Assembly: GCA_005223375.1 (NCBI GenBank)
Contig: RXOD01004303.1
Coordinates: forward strand, 1 to 24,427
Origin: Amoebophrya sp. AT5.2
Lineage: Eukaryota; Sar; Dinophyceae; Syndiniales; Amoebophryaceae
Direction of reading: 5' to 3'
DNA length: 24,427 nucleotides
Part shown: piece by piece, positions 18,501 to 24,427 of the stretch
How the letters are laid out: the number at the start of each line of letters is the position of its first letter
Numbering within the stretch: the first letter of the stretch is position 1
The notes under the pieces: model-generated
What the model was told of the DNA's origin: nothing
Database searches by the model: none
The model's input: only the letters and a program-made list of their open reading frames with translations
Made by a program: the position numbers and the translations under genes

Positions 18501-21059
18501 CGACTCCCGCACCACCTTCGCTTGCAGCTTGTTGGTCGTCGTCGATGTCGCGCCCGAGGTTGGAGCACCTACTGCTGCGCTTTCCTTTTCCTTATGATGC
18601 CCAGCGCTATTTGCTTCCGCCGGGTCCTCACCTCCGGCTTCTTCCTCCACAACTTCCTCCAGTTTCTCCTCCAGCTCTTGCATGGTTTCCGCCTCCACGT
18701 CGCCCGAAACGACTCCGGTTTTTTCCATCAAGTGCTTCAAACTCTGCTCGAACACGTGCTCCATGTGGTCCACCACGGAAAAAAAGTTCTCGATGTGTTT
18801 CAGATTATGTTCGGTGTAAGATGTTGCGGAAGTGGTCCTCTGGGCGGGAAGCACCCTCGCGAGCACGTTCGATGGGCGGAGAGAGATGATCCTCGGTTGC
18901 GGCCCTGCTTGAAGCGACTGGCGAACGGGGGGCAGGTCGCTGTCAAAGCCTTTCGTTGACTCAAAGGTCGACGTCGGGGTCAGATTTCTAGCAGAGGGGG
19001 CAGGAGATGAAGACGTAGCACTTTTTCCCCCGGAACTACTGGGTCTTCTTTTTCTGGAGGTTCTTCGCGCGGCGAGCTGTTTTTGCTCCTCCAACTTCCG
19101 GAGCTTCTCTGCCCGCAGCCGCTTCACAATCTCGCCGCCGCCGACGAAAACTCCGGCGTCCATTTCGTTTTGTTCCGGAAAAACTGTTTCCAATTCCATG
19201 TGCTGTCCACCACCCCGCTCCTCCTCCTCGCTCTCGTCGACAACGCCTTCGTCGACGCCGTCGAGGTAGTCCGTGAGCGACATCGTGGAGCCTGCTTCTC
19301 TGCGTTTCAACTCAATTTTCCCCGCTCCTTGTTCAGTAGAAGGCAAATGTTGCATAGCTCCAACTTCTATGCCGCCTGCGAAGTCGTAGCTTCGCCCCGA
19401 TCTTCGCCTCGATTTCTTCTTCTTCGGAATCCCGTCTCGTGTGAGCTCCAGATCAATTGTGGGCCCCATGCGGATCTCGGGGGAGCTGCTCACTTTTTCT
19501 TCTGCCAGTTTTGTGAGCAGTTCCTCCGACGTCCGCATGGGCAGTGCGAACTGGTCCTGGCCGCCTGGAAAGTTCGCCAGCTGCTTCTTCTTTTGCCAAT
19601 CCACCTCCCACTGCATGTACACAGAGGGGAGGTTCAGACGGAGGGTCGGATCCAAAGGCAAAGGCTCGGCCGCGGCCGCGGTCCCTTGTTCATGTTCCTC
19701 TGGAGGCTGCTCACCAACAATTTTTGGCGTTTGCAGTTCCAGTGGCAGAAGTTGCTGCTTCGACGTGCTTGTGCTGACGCTGGGGACCTCCTTCTTGGCC
19801 GGGGGAAGCGGCCGCGCCTCCACTTTCGGCAGTTCCTGCGTGACTATGGTCGCCGCGTCGAGCAGTCCGATGGTTCCTGCGGCAGGTTTTTTCACCGCGG
19901 CTCGTCGCGCCGCGGAGGAGGTTCCTACTTGTTCTTGTGGCTTTTCGACCTCCTCTTCCAGCTCCAATCGGAACAAAACCACTGCGCGATCGCTCGGCAG
20001 CTCCTTTCCCAGCGCCATTTCCTCGCAGCTGAAGAAGCAAGCTACCTGCTTTCTCGCGCTCAGCCGGCAGCTGAAATCCAGTCTGTAAAACACGCTGGAC
20101 AAAAACCTTAGATCCACCGCCCCAGCGCGCGACAGAATCTGCTCCGCCGACGGCCGCTGCTCGTTGAAAACGGCCAACGCCCACATGGCCTTCTGCCCAA
20201 GCTGGATCTTCGACTTGCGCGCAGCGCGAAACCGCGCCCGCAACGCCAGCTGCTGTCGCTCGTGCGCGGCCTCCTCGTCTTCGTCCTCGTCCGAGGAATT
20301 CTTTACATCTATCCCTCCCGGCGGCATCAGCTCCAGGGGGTCTTCCTGCTCACTAAAATGACCCACAGCTGCACTAGTTGTACTTTTTTCGGTCGCGTCG
20401 CGCAGCAAGAAGTCGACAACCTTCAGAAACACGGACTCCAAACACAGCTTGTCCGCGACCAACATAGCCTGTCTGCTACTGCTTCCTCCCGAACCTCGTT
20501 TTGTCAGACCTCCATCACCTCTGGCTTGCTTCTCCAGCCATAATACCTGGCAGAGCGGCAACGAGTCGGCCAGCTCCGCCAAGCGCCGCAAGTCCTGGTC
20601 GCTGCTTTTTTGCAAACTTCCGGACCTCTCGATAATTCGACAAACCAGCAGCTGGTCCAGGTGGCGTTCATCCTCCCCCACACAAGATTGATGAACGCCA
20701 CCACCCACACCAGCTGCAGCTGGTGGAGGATGAACGCTCCGGTCCCCACCCCGATTGATGCGGTCCTGGAGTGCCGGGATGGAGAACAACCCGGCCTCCG
20801 CCTCGCAAGCAGCCTCGGAGGCCGGCTTGTTTTCCGTCCCGGCAGTTGCTTGTGCTTCTTGAAGATGTTGGTCCGTCTCAGACGCTTGGGGTTCCTCCAG
20901 CACCTTGGCCAGGATGTTGTAGTAGTAATCCCGAAAGAGATCGAGCCCTTGAGTGATCAGCTCCGGTTGGGGGCTGGTGCTGATCACTGCCGGGCTCGAT
21001 CTCTTTCCGGGGTCCCGCCGCTGAGTAGAGCTGGTGCTGATCGGAGATGAAGTGGCCAT
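12573..21059 (-). CDS. Giant single-exon disordered protein of about 2,828 residues
   Basis: I do not recognise this protein. It is one uninterrupted frame from the ATG at 21059 (context ATCGCGATGGCC, first ATG after an in-frame TAA) to a stop at 12573. Most of it is low-complexity, rich in Ser, Pro, Arg, Glu and Ala, with many SP phospho-site-like motifs. More ordered patches are about 275-375 (KIQLGQKAMWALAVF through CEEMALGKELPSDRAVVLFR), about 748-780 (HIENFFSVVDHMEHVFEQSL) and about 2200-2330 (ALAEQKANFEKIREDVMVSG, likely helical). Others are a His cluster at about 1560-1575 (HHGHGHGHHGRHHH), an SR-rich segment at about 2373-2423, a tandem ASTMVPGK/ASTMVVPGK, and acidic then basic C-terminal ends. 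A cytoskeletal or nuclear scaffold would fit the composition, but that is a guess. It is the only long gene here with no visible intron. Confidence 0.85.
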   Translation of the reverse strand: MATSSPISTSSTQRRDPGKRSSPAVISTSPQPELITQGLDLFRDYYYNILAKVLEEPQASETDQHLQEAQATAGTENKPASEAACEAEAGLFSIPALQDRINRGGDRSVHPPPAAAGVGGGVHQSCVGEDERHLDQLLVCRIIERSGSLQKSSDQDLRRLAELADSLPLCQVLWLEKQARGDGGLTKRGSGGSSSRQAMLVADKLCLESVFLKVVDFLLRDATEKSTTSAAVGHFSEQEDPLELMPPGGIDVKNSSDEDEDEEAAHERQQLALRARFRAARKSKIQLGQKAMWALAVFNEQRPSAEQILSRAGAVDLRFLSSVFYRLDFSCRLSARKQVACFFSCEEMALGKELPSDRAVVLFRLELEEEVEKPQEQVGTSSAARRAAVKKPAAGTIGLLDAATIVTQELPKVEARPLPPAKKEVPSVSTSTSKQQLLPLELQTPKIVGEQPPEEHEQGTAAAAEPLPLDPTLRLNLPSVYMQWEVDWQKKKQLANFPGGQDQFALPMRTSEELLTKLAEEKVSSSPEIRMGPTIDLELTRDGIPKKKKSRRRSGRSYDFAGGIEVGAMQHLPSTEQGAGKIELKRREAGSTMSLTDYLDGVDEGVVDESEEEERGGGQHMELETVFPEQNEMDAGVFVGGGEIVKRLRAEKLRKLEEQKQLAARRTSRKRRPSSSGGKSATSSSPAPSARNLTPTSTFESTKGFDSDLPPVRQSLQAGPQPRIISLRPSNVLARVLPAQRTTSATSYTEHNLKHIENFFSVVDHMEHVFEQSLKHLMEKTGVVSGDVEAETMQELEEKLEEVVEEEAGGEDPAEANSAGHHKEKESAAVGAPTSGATSTTTNKLQAKVVRESVVDGVVDEEESDGVIWNVAEQDDAAAEQLLDIEEVEERDEQREQSVTTKTQGTSEAMLRGGQLPPSKEAPAPFSPLLTTTAPQHLGQRLVASTSTRTTTSTRGPFSTNFSRLGAIKDPRQKLIEAELLRQSRRPYRQKASETKAIGQPRAASEDALTIRVMGRSGSGSRDGETHYTRKGSKTVVYRSPSVERAEIWRPNVSWLARREQVAARPFVGSTFKKSPLAAAGVGESRWVVPEVFSGNKAWLLSSAKSAEDVAARLQINLKLKPSEEVASEELQRGHRGSIAAKARSASPEFRNVKQDTVQLLQDATPPPPPAGDFPTRDHREARKRTLAESMDRVRELEKMMEQQLIVRENNKGPSGEDGKLQDGAYFSVYDGSLIRPIPEPQGARTRYNLLNDQRGELLHPREVVVQEPAPTMHAENRRFLVAMREIVGLLEHVEKSQQRSLLSAANANAKSLSAANLNAKDKEVAFVVPAAAAQTAGTDEVGEQAGDEINAFLGEDEVDPPEVEADDRLHDESLSPARSISSRTKSPRTPMMGAGTTRSESKRSNGSSRQVAFADDHSQEEAGELLSEGSYGKPARDEGTSSTRRGEGSSPRRGPRRYAGRIADPSREVPLPRRMRGLSYEHGRALAVRAERHAEAERLRAERARQVPAHPKGTKGHATSNAHRLFSESLRRREGGPADVKDIDFYSPLKSQLVSGGGGGLPHHGHGHGHHGRHHHKKENKATSAGAGTSRSASDESRRFVENLSKLQDITVASPTPARRPGLYYGESLAVMDVEAEEGACRGVLQQATHVEDEGHYSGSEEGASPAVISAASPDDLLDDLRRELHLSTESLCRLGKLALSSRAGSSAASPVDDHAGAPPSVEMDVEQTNASRRLNFLYYTESGEAEINIEGDEQNVEETRDHDHHAPDADAAAAPSTSAEDVVPENAEAEEHEGTEPAPALRENCNEPVDAHAHHAQAEQPQGTLQVEEVVVEEVVLDDVEDLGDGAREDDDEVVDDKEQTHPLPVPPQLDLGELLEMSPRERSKSTLSRPKRPHLFLPDAGADSNTDDDFAHMQKKMHAENKTKASILLEQMHPNDRPSVTSPLNAPPLKAKKKRRSSSSLSLGEEDGVGSSAGATTTAGNPASWLFSACTMVPPSKQGGEGELQQDDIFEAQRLAQIEKEKEMLMGIYASEALEESRTWFETPRGNSKEKPKFQLEDDVFEGDVGSLHNLNNAYDDSMRSRHAEGLDRLNSDMMGVLKSNHWKLKILSPPASPLAGVTPLASPLGAGTRLGLLDMEGLLEDQVLLDGANALLDSPPLFEPPAFRLEDALLRSTSRRRRSTSPDVARSNSPFRPPLALPLNALERALAEQKANFEKIREDVMVSGGGKLSELRDRFSLETRRVENGKSKLLGPRFLFAERAPPGGRMAAERRAALAEERLQNGVMRGELKYTSAYYSDGRFHASEDLATKNRNLPRGLSPEHSKLLVGGRLRDHPRLPSPTGRDNFNLLHHSVDYTLNRVARTRRDAHRELQRSRSPVLVPGERGVLAEGVGVSTSSPRRVDSARRRSRSRSSRSPSDNYGASAAGREDDAGTQIQVPLVRFEVGAGGASTMVPGKSGASTMVVPGKNLQDHVGKVRSLSAIQAGVIGTQTQAQQVQGGEAVKIVDDPALIAKLQTEQILLREIARVQENAKGKAQDAGSSPSMRGRGGETNKSIRRGPLTPKPNSRGPSKGNNGQTHSGKQEVGATSASAPSSSSLFGNNQYTVETTIRAAVPTALAQGATTWLIPDDFLKAQQGDEQTRAMISASGGRNKPIAPHLQVLQGGALNNSVATGPLPPLPTESIEERLHRRLLSSTGLTSFSTKHLPLKQHAIPAIELDAAFSPTALQREVEWRAQTEMTQEAVAEEETEEEQQAEVEDHTSHNHDESETEEEDNDSGDDPLHHRLRKAVRAGRNARTTDRKAFVEGGGRRRWNKALEAVRTKARK
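13645..13711 (-). repeat. Short coding tandem repeat in the giant gene
   Basis: Two near-identical copies of about 33 and 30 bp encode GASTMVVPGK and GASTMVPGK back to back. The length difference is one codon, so the frame is kept, as expected of recent slippage in a disordered region. Confidence 0.75.
20660..20737. repeat. Compound inverted repeats and palindrome in the giant gene's N-terminal region
   Basis: GGTGGCGTTCATC (20660-20672) pairs perfectly with 20690-20702. GCGTTCATCCTCC (20664-20676) pairs with 20725-20737. An 18 bp perfect palindrome, CACCAGCTGCAGCTGGTG, lies at 20708-20725. The two long stems share bases, so two folds compete. The encoded residues are low-complexity (VHPPPAAAGVGGGVH). 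Confidence 0.8.
20933..21007. repeat. 75-bp hairpin near the start codon of the giant gene
   Basis: Outer arms 20933-20948 and 20992-21007 are perfectly complementary over 16 bp (AAAGAGATCGAGCCC inside). Inner arms 20953-20961 and 20979-20987 (GTGATCAGC) share the same centre, separated by a 4x4 internal loop. It sits about 50 nt after the ATG. GCTGGTGCTGATC also recurs as a direct repeat at 20973-20985 and just downstream of 21028, encoding the repeated SSPIST/SSPAVIST. Confidence 0.85.
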
Positions 21060-21981
21060 CGCGATTTCAATTTCGGCTGCGGGGCGGCAGTGGTACTTTG
21101 ATTACTGCTTGTTCCTTCGGCTTCGAATCGAATTGAAGATATCCATCGATCTATATCATGAGACTGGTGAAGAGGTGGGAGTGCTGGGTATCTACATGCA
21201 ATCAATCGAGGCACTGGGCGGCGATGGGGAGTTCGTTGGATTGAGAAGCAATGGGGGTGGCTCTTGTTACTTTTTCGATAGATAGCGCAGCTGCGACGGT
21301 TCTTTTCAGCGCGACGAAAATCTTCACGAATGAATGAGCATGGCGCTACGCATGGCGCCTCCGAGTGACGAAGCAGCTCGACGACAACGAAACTATGCTT
21401 GCTTCTGTTTCTGTACAATCTACCACGGAAGATGCTTTTCCTTTTTCGACGGTCACGCGCGACTGCTTGATGCGACGGACGTTATTCTTCTCCTCCTCAT
21501 CCATACGCCGGGACGAGTTGTTTTAATGAATTAACGAAACAAATTCGAAATCGAAGTTCCACGTCCTGAGTTGGTATTTAAAATCGCTTGCGAGTTGTAA
21601 TTCTTGCGCCTTACCGCTACAGAAGGGGTACTTCATATACTCACGGTTCTGGCTATCCAGTTCTGGGGGATGCATATTTAGAAAAGATATAGGCTGCCTG
21701 AAGCTCAACATGTAGAAGTCACACAATCATCGGCAGTGATGTTGATGATTCTGCTGTTCCTCTTCATAGCAAGATGTTCAGGATCATCATCGAGCGCATC
21801 TCACCTACTCACTTTTGGTACTTTTCGCCCTTCTTCGCAGCTTTGATCGATCATTTCCGTATCGAAAACAAAGGCATCGATGGTCGGTTCTTCGCTTGAG
21901 ACCTTCGCCTCTTTCATGATTCCCAGCAGACAGAGGCTTGTTGACGGGGATGAAATTGAAAGCCGCGGAGGTCTGAAGCGC
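21060..21981. other. Non-coding region between the surface-protein gene and the giant gene
   Basis: About 920 bp expected to hold the surface-protein 3' end and the giant gene's promoter and leader. The longest minus frames (21418..20984 and 21726..21523) show no recognisable domain, and the latter begins with TTG. I could not assign a promoter motif or polyadenylation signal. Confidence 0.5.
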
Positions 21982-24427
21982 TTACTCGTCCTCGTCCTCG
22001 TCTATTTCCTCGTCCGATCCGGCATCGCTTCCTTTGTCCAGGTTCAGGTCGGCGAGGTGTCCAGGTTCAGGTTCCGATTTGGTGGGCTCTTCTACTTTCT
22101 TCTCCTCTGCCGGCGAGGTGGGCTCTTCTACTTTCTTCTCCTCTGCCCCCGGCGCGGCCGCGCCACCGGCAGGCGTCGCGTCCCTTCCTTCTTCCTCGGT
22201 CGCGGCTACGCCGGGGGATGCGGAGGCGTCTTCGCGTTTGGTGCTTGAAGATGATCCTTCTTTCGGTGTTGTACCACTAGAAGTATCAGCCGGCGCCGCC
22301 CTCCGAGCCCTCTTGCAGCAGACCGCAGCCGCGATCCCGCCCCCCAGCAGCAGCACGCTTCCCACGATGATGACGACGATAACCATGGTGCTGAGGCCCC
22401 CTTTCTCGTTGCCCCCCTTGCCCTTGTTCTTGTTGTCCGGATCGGGATCCTCATCGCCATGATCTCCCTCCTCATCGTCCCCCTCATCGTCCACCTCCGA
22501 AGGTCCGCTTTTCTTGTGCTTGTGACTGCTGTCTTTATTTTGACTTTCCTCATCATCTTCGTCCTTCTTCTTGGCCCAAGGTTGGCTCTTGGGCTTCTTT
22601 TTGTGAACGTCCGACCCCACCCCATCACCAGCCTTTTTGCCGTCGTGGACTCGAACGACGAACGCATCGCCAGCTTCAAGCGCTTTGTTCTGCCACTCTT
22701 CACACTGCTTTATCTGTTCTGGAGTGGGCTCCGGTGGGTCCAGGCAGACCACGCCGTCTCCCTTCCTCCACCCCTTCACCTCTTTTGCCCCCACAAAGAT
22801 GCGCCCACAGTTCTTCTCGCAAACATAATCCACGCCCTTCTCCGGATGCGGATCGTTGAACTCAAGCCAGTCTCCAAATCCGCAGTAGTTCAATTGAGTG
22901 CAAGCCGGCGTCTTGCCTTTGGCGTGGCAGCCCGTCGTATCTTTGCCACCTGGGAAAGGCGGAGCTGGCATAGCCTTCGAGCAATCCTGCAAGATTAGAG
23001 AGCGAGATTAAAACCCATTTCCGGAGGTGCTCATGTTTCTGGACCATCCGATGCTGGGTCTCGTTTGTCTACGCGACCACACAAGCTACGAGACAAATAC
23101 GTACCAATGAAATACGAGACCCGACATCAACAGCATCCAAAACCCAATCCGCTGTAGCTCCCCTATCATAGGCTGCAACCCCCAAAGCGAAGCCAATCGG
23201 CGCTGCTTTCCAACGTTTAGTTACAGACTCGCCCTCAACGATACAACATGCCAACCAGACCAATACGAATACCAGTCAAATATGCCTCGCAAAATACGAG
23301 TGTTGAAATTGAAATATTTTATGAATCAAATACAAGACGCAAGACCAAACACGACCCCCACACACAAGACGCAATCCAAATGGGTTGATCCTCCCCTTAA
23401 CGGCGAGCCGCCGTTTACGCCCGCCAGCCATTCCGCTTTTGACTTTTTCATCTTCACGCAGACCAACTTGTCTCCATCCTTCCACCCATGCTTCTTGCAG
23501 TCTCTCGCGCAAGTTTTCTCCACGCCTAACGTGTCCCAATCGGTGCTGTGGAGGTAGTTTGGGGATCATTCATATTCTTTCATATCATTTGCAAAAATTC
23601 GCTACCTGACGAAGATGAATTTAGAGAATCGCAATCTTCGGAGATCGCAAAAGCAGGCAGCTTGATCATAGAAGTTGTGACACTAGAACTACAATCGGAA
23701 CATACTATAGGTTTACGTTTCGCCGGGTGCGGACGACCAAAAAGTAGTACCTGCTCTCCGTCATGCGTCCGCAGCCATTCGGCAGGCAAGCCGGCTCCTT
23801 GGGCTCCTTGCCTCCGAAGCACTCTGACGCTTTTATCTGCCAGCCCTTCATTTTGATGTCTGTAACCGGCGGCAACATCTTCTTCATCCTCACACAGACC
23901 AACTCGCCTCCATCCTTCCACCCATCCTTCTTGCAGTGTTTCGCGCAAGTTTCATCCGCGCCTTTCTTTTCCCAATCGAGGCTGTGGCGGGATTTGGATA
24001 TATTCATATCGATATCTTTGCAAAAAATATCATCGTCGATAGAAAAGCGTACTAGCGAAGTGATTCTGATGTGCGCGCCTGCATGGCATAAAACATCGAA
24101 ACAGACTGCATACGACCAAAAAAGACTCACTGCATACGACCAAAAAAGTACAAGTTCTCAGTCATTCGTCCGCAGCCGTTTGGAAGGCAGGCCAACTCCT
24201 TTTCAACTAGTTGGCCTGCCTTCCGAACGGCTGCGGGCGGGGCCCCTCGCTCACCTCACGCATCGTCTGGGCCCCTTCGGCAGCGTGTGTCCCGTGGCCT
24301 CTCGATCGAGCGAGCGCCGGGGCCGGAAACTTAAAACGGACGCCCTCGACGTTCTCGAAACTGGGTGGCGAGGGGGAGGGTGGGTCCGCCACCCACCCTC
24401 CACCCACCCTCCCCATATAGCGGAGCC
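21982..24427 (-). CDS. Cysteine-rich single-pass membrane protein, multi-exon, 5' end outside or unresolved
   Basis: Unrecognised family. Exon A (start unclear, ends 24152), B (23981..23751), C (23545..23371) and D (22986..21982) join in consistent phases (2, 2, 0). A and B end in ACLPNGCGRMTE. B and C open with DWEKKGADETCAKHCKK and DWDTLGVEKTCARDCKK, then GWKDG..LVCV. D has a looser copy (GVDYVCEKNC...GWRKGDGVVC). After the Cys-rich ectodomain come a Lys/Asp/Glu-rich linker (D, about 140-200), one membrane span (STMVIVVIIVGSVLLLGGGI, about 205-225), CCKRARR at the inner face, and an acidic tail with a 12-residue repeat (AEEKKVEEPTSP). This layout suggests a type I cell-surface protein with duplicated ectodomain modules; ligand unknown. 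No signal peptide is visible because the first exon is missing. Confidence 0.75.
22081..22147 (-). repeat. 36-nt tandem repeat encoding the acidic tail
   Basis: 31 bp perfect copies at 22081-22111 and 22117-22147 encode the repeated EEKKVEEPT in the cytoplasmic tail. Confidence 0.85.
22981..23376 (-). other. Intron C-D of the cysteine-rich gene, flanked by GATTGC repeats
   Basis: GATTGC ends exon C (23371-23376) and also starts exon D (22981-22986), both in codon phase 0. Read as ending in AG it is a GA-AG intron (23376..22987, 390 bp); read as starting in GT it ends GC. Either way the product is STHLDCSKAMPAP. A GTACGTATTTG near 23093-23103 and a 64-codon frame at 23263..23069 were considered as an extra exon but not supported. 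Confidence 0.6.
23371..23545 (-). CDS. Exon C of the cysteine-rich protein
   Basis: Follows CTCCACAG and starts in phase 2. It encodes the TC...CKK.GWKDGDKLVCVKMKK module and then GGSPLRGGSTHLDC. It is close in DNA to exon B over the first ~110 bases, so it is a recent duplicate. It lacks the ACLPNGCGRM half found in A and B. Confidence 0.7.
23751..23981 (-). CDS. Exon B of the cysteine-rich protein
   Basis: 231 bp and phase 2 on both sides, so symmetrical and free to duplicate without frame damage. It encodes one whole module: CAKHCKKDGWKDG then VCVRMKK, a linker with one Cys, and ACLPNGCGRMTES. Donor AGCAG|GTACTAC; acceptor side GCCACAG|CCTCGATTGG. Confidence 0.72.
24105..24148. repeat. 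24-nt period tandem repeat at the start of intron A-B
   Basis: actgcatacgaccaaaaaag occurs at 24105-24124 and 24129-24148, immediately inside the intron after exon A's donor (24151). Confidence 0.85.
24170..24236. repeat. 28-bp inverted repeat: module coding sequence present on both strands
   Basis: Arms 24170-24197 and 24209-24236 match as reverse complements at 27 of 28 positions, with an 11 nt loop. On the minus strand the left arm is exon A coding for ELACLPNGCGR. The right arm on the plus strand encodes LACLPNGCGR as well. Confidence 0.92.
24237..24427. other. GC-rich right edge, unidentified
   Basis: Composition becomes much richer in G+C right of the inverted repeat. A G-run stretch (24363-24384) could form a G-quadruplex. 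GGAGGGTGGGT (24375-24385) pairs with ACCCACCCTCC (24391-24401), which is repeated at 24402-24412. Both strands are open here (plus 24211-24420, minus 24416-24207), with no recognised content. Confidence 0.55.

Noticed and set aside
19083..20111. 342-codon plus-strand frame
   Set aside because: Lies wholly antisense to the giant gene, is Arg/Leu/His-rich with no domain, and is explained by codon composition of the minus frame.
23069..23263. 64-codon minus frame inside intron C-D as an extra exon
   Set aside because: No module cysteine pattern, and the flanking phases already join C to D through the GATTGC repeat.
1..24427. CRISPR array, operon or bacterial mobile element
   Set aside because: No regularly spaced repeats with unique spacers, no ribosome-binding-site pattern, and introns are present.

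Overview
This window is eukaryotic nuclear DNA. All six recognisable genes lie on the minus strand. They are interrupted by 35-390 bp introns, carry no bacterial-style signals, and one of them is an 8.5 kb single-exon frame for a roughly 2,800-residue disordered protein. One-way gene order plus introns with odd termini, several flanked by direct repeats and two carrying terminal inverted repeats, fits a dinoflagellate-type alveolate. An Amoebophrya-like (Syndiniales) genome is my best guess, but that placement is inference from architecture and not from a marker gene.

Layout, left to right (every gene reads right to left). 1-3449: N-terminal half of an ABCC/MRP-type ABC transporter (first membrane domain and first nucleotide-binding domain, with large inserts); it runs off the left edge. 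3450-4150: intergenic, with a nested hairpin. 4151-6292: two-exon SET/MYND (SMYD-like) protein. 6464-7556: unrecognised, probably organelle-targeted, Cys-pair protein whose frame is broken twice. 7557-9356: 1.8 kb with no convincing gene. 9357-11641: two-exon protein resembling the CmcJ/AsaB/GA4-desaturase family of non-heme iron oxygenase-like proteins. 11642-12572: non-coding. 12573-21059: the giant single-exon gene. 21060-21981: non-coding. 21982-24427: at least four exons of a cysteine-rich single-pass surface protein, with duplicated exon modules. An inverted copy of one module's start sits at the right edge.

The genes share no obvious pathway. The notable theme is intron biology. Protein-family alignment and reading phase locate several introns. 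In these, the sequence at the 5' exon end is repeated at the 3' intron end, in the same codon phase: 4 nt (ABC), 6 nt (SET/MYND), 6 nt (surface protein) and a perfect 32 nt (CmcJ-like). Two ABC introns also carry 16-17 nt terminal inverted repeats, and the start of one recurs at a third intron in the same gene. This is what is expected of transposon-like introners (target-site duplication plus terminal inverted repeats) together with intron birth by tandem duplication. Several short genes or ORFs also contain 13-28 bp inverted repeats that the annotation does not explain.
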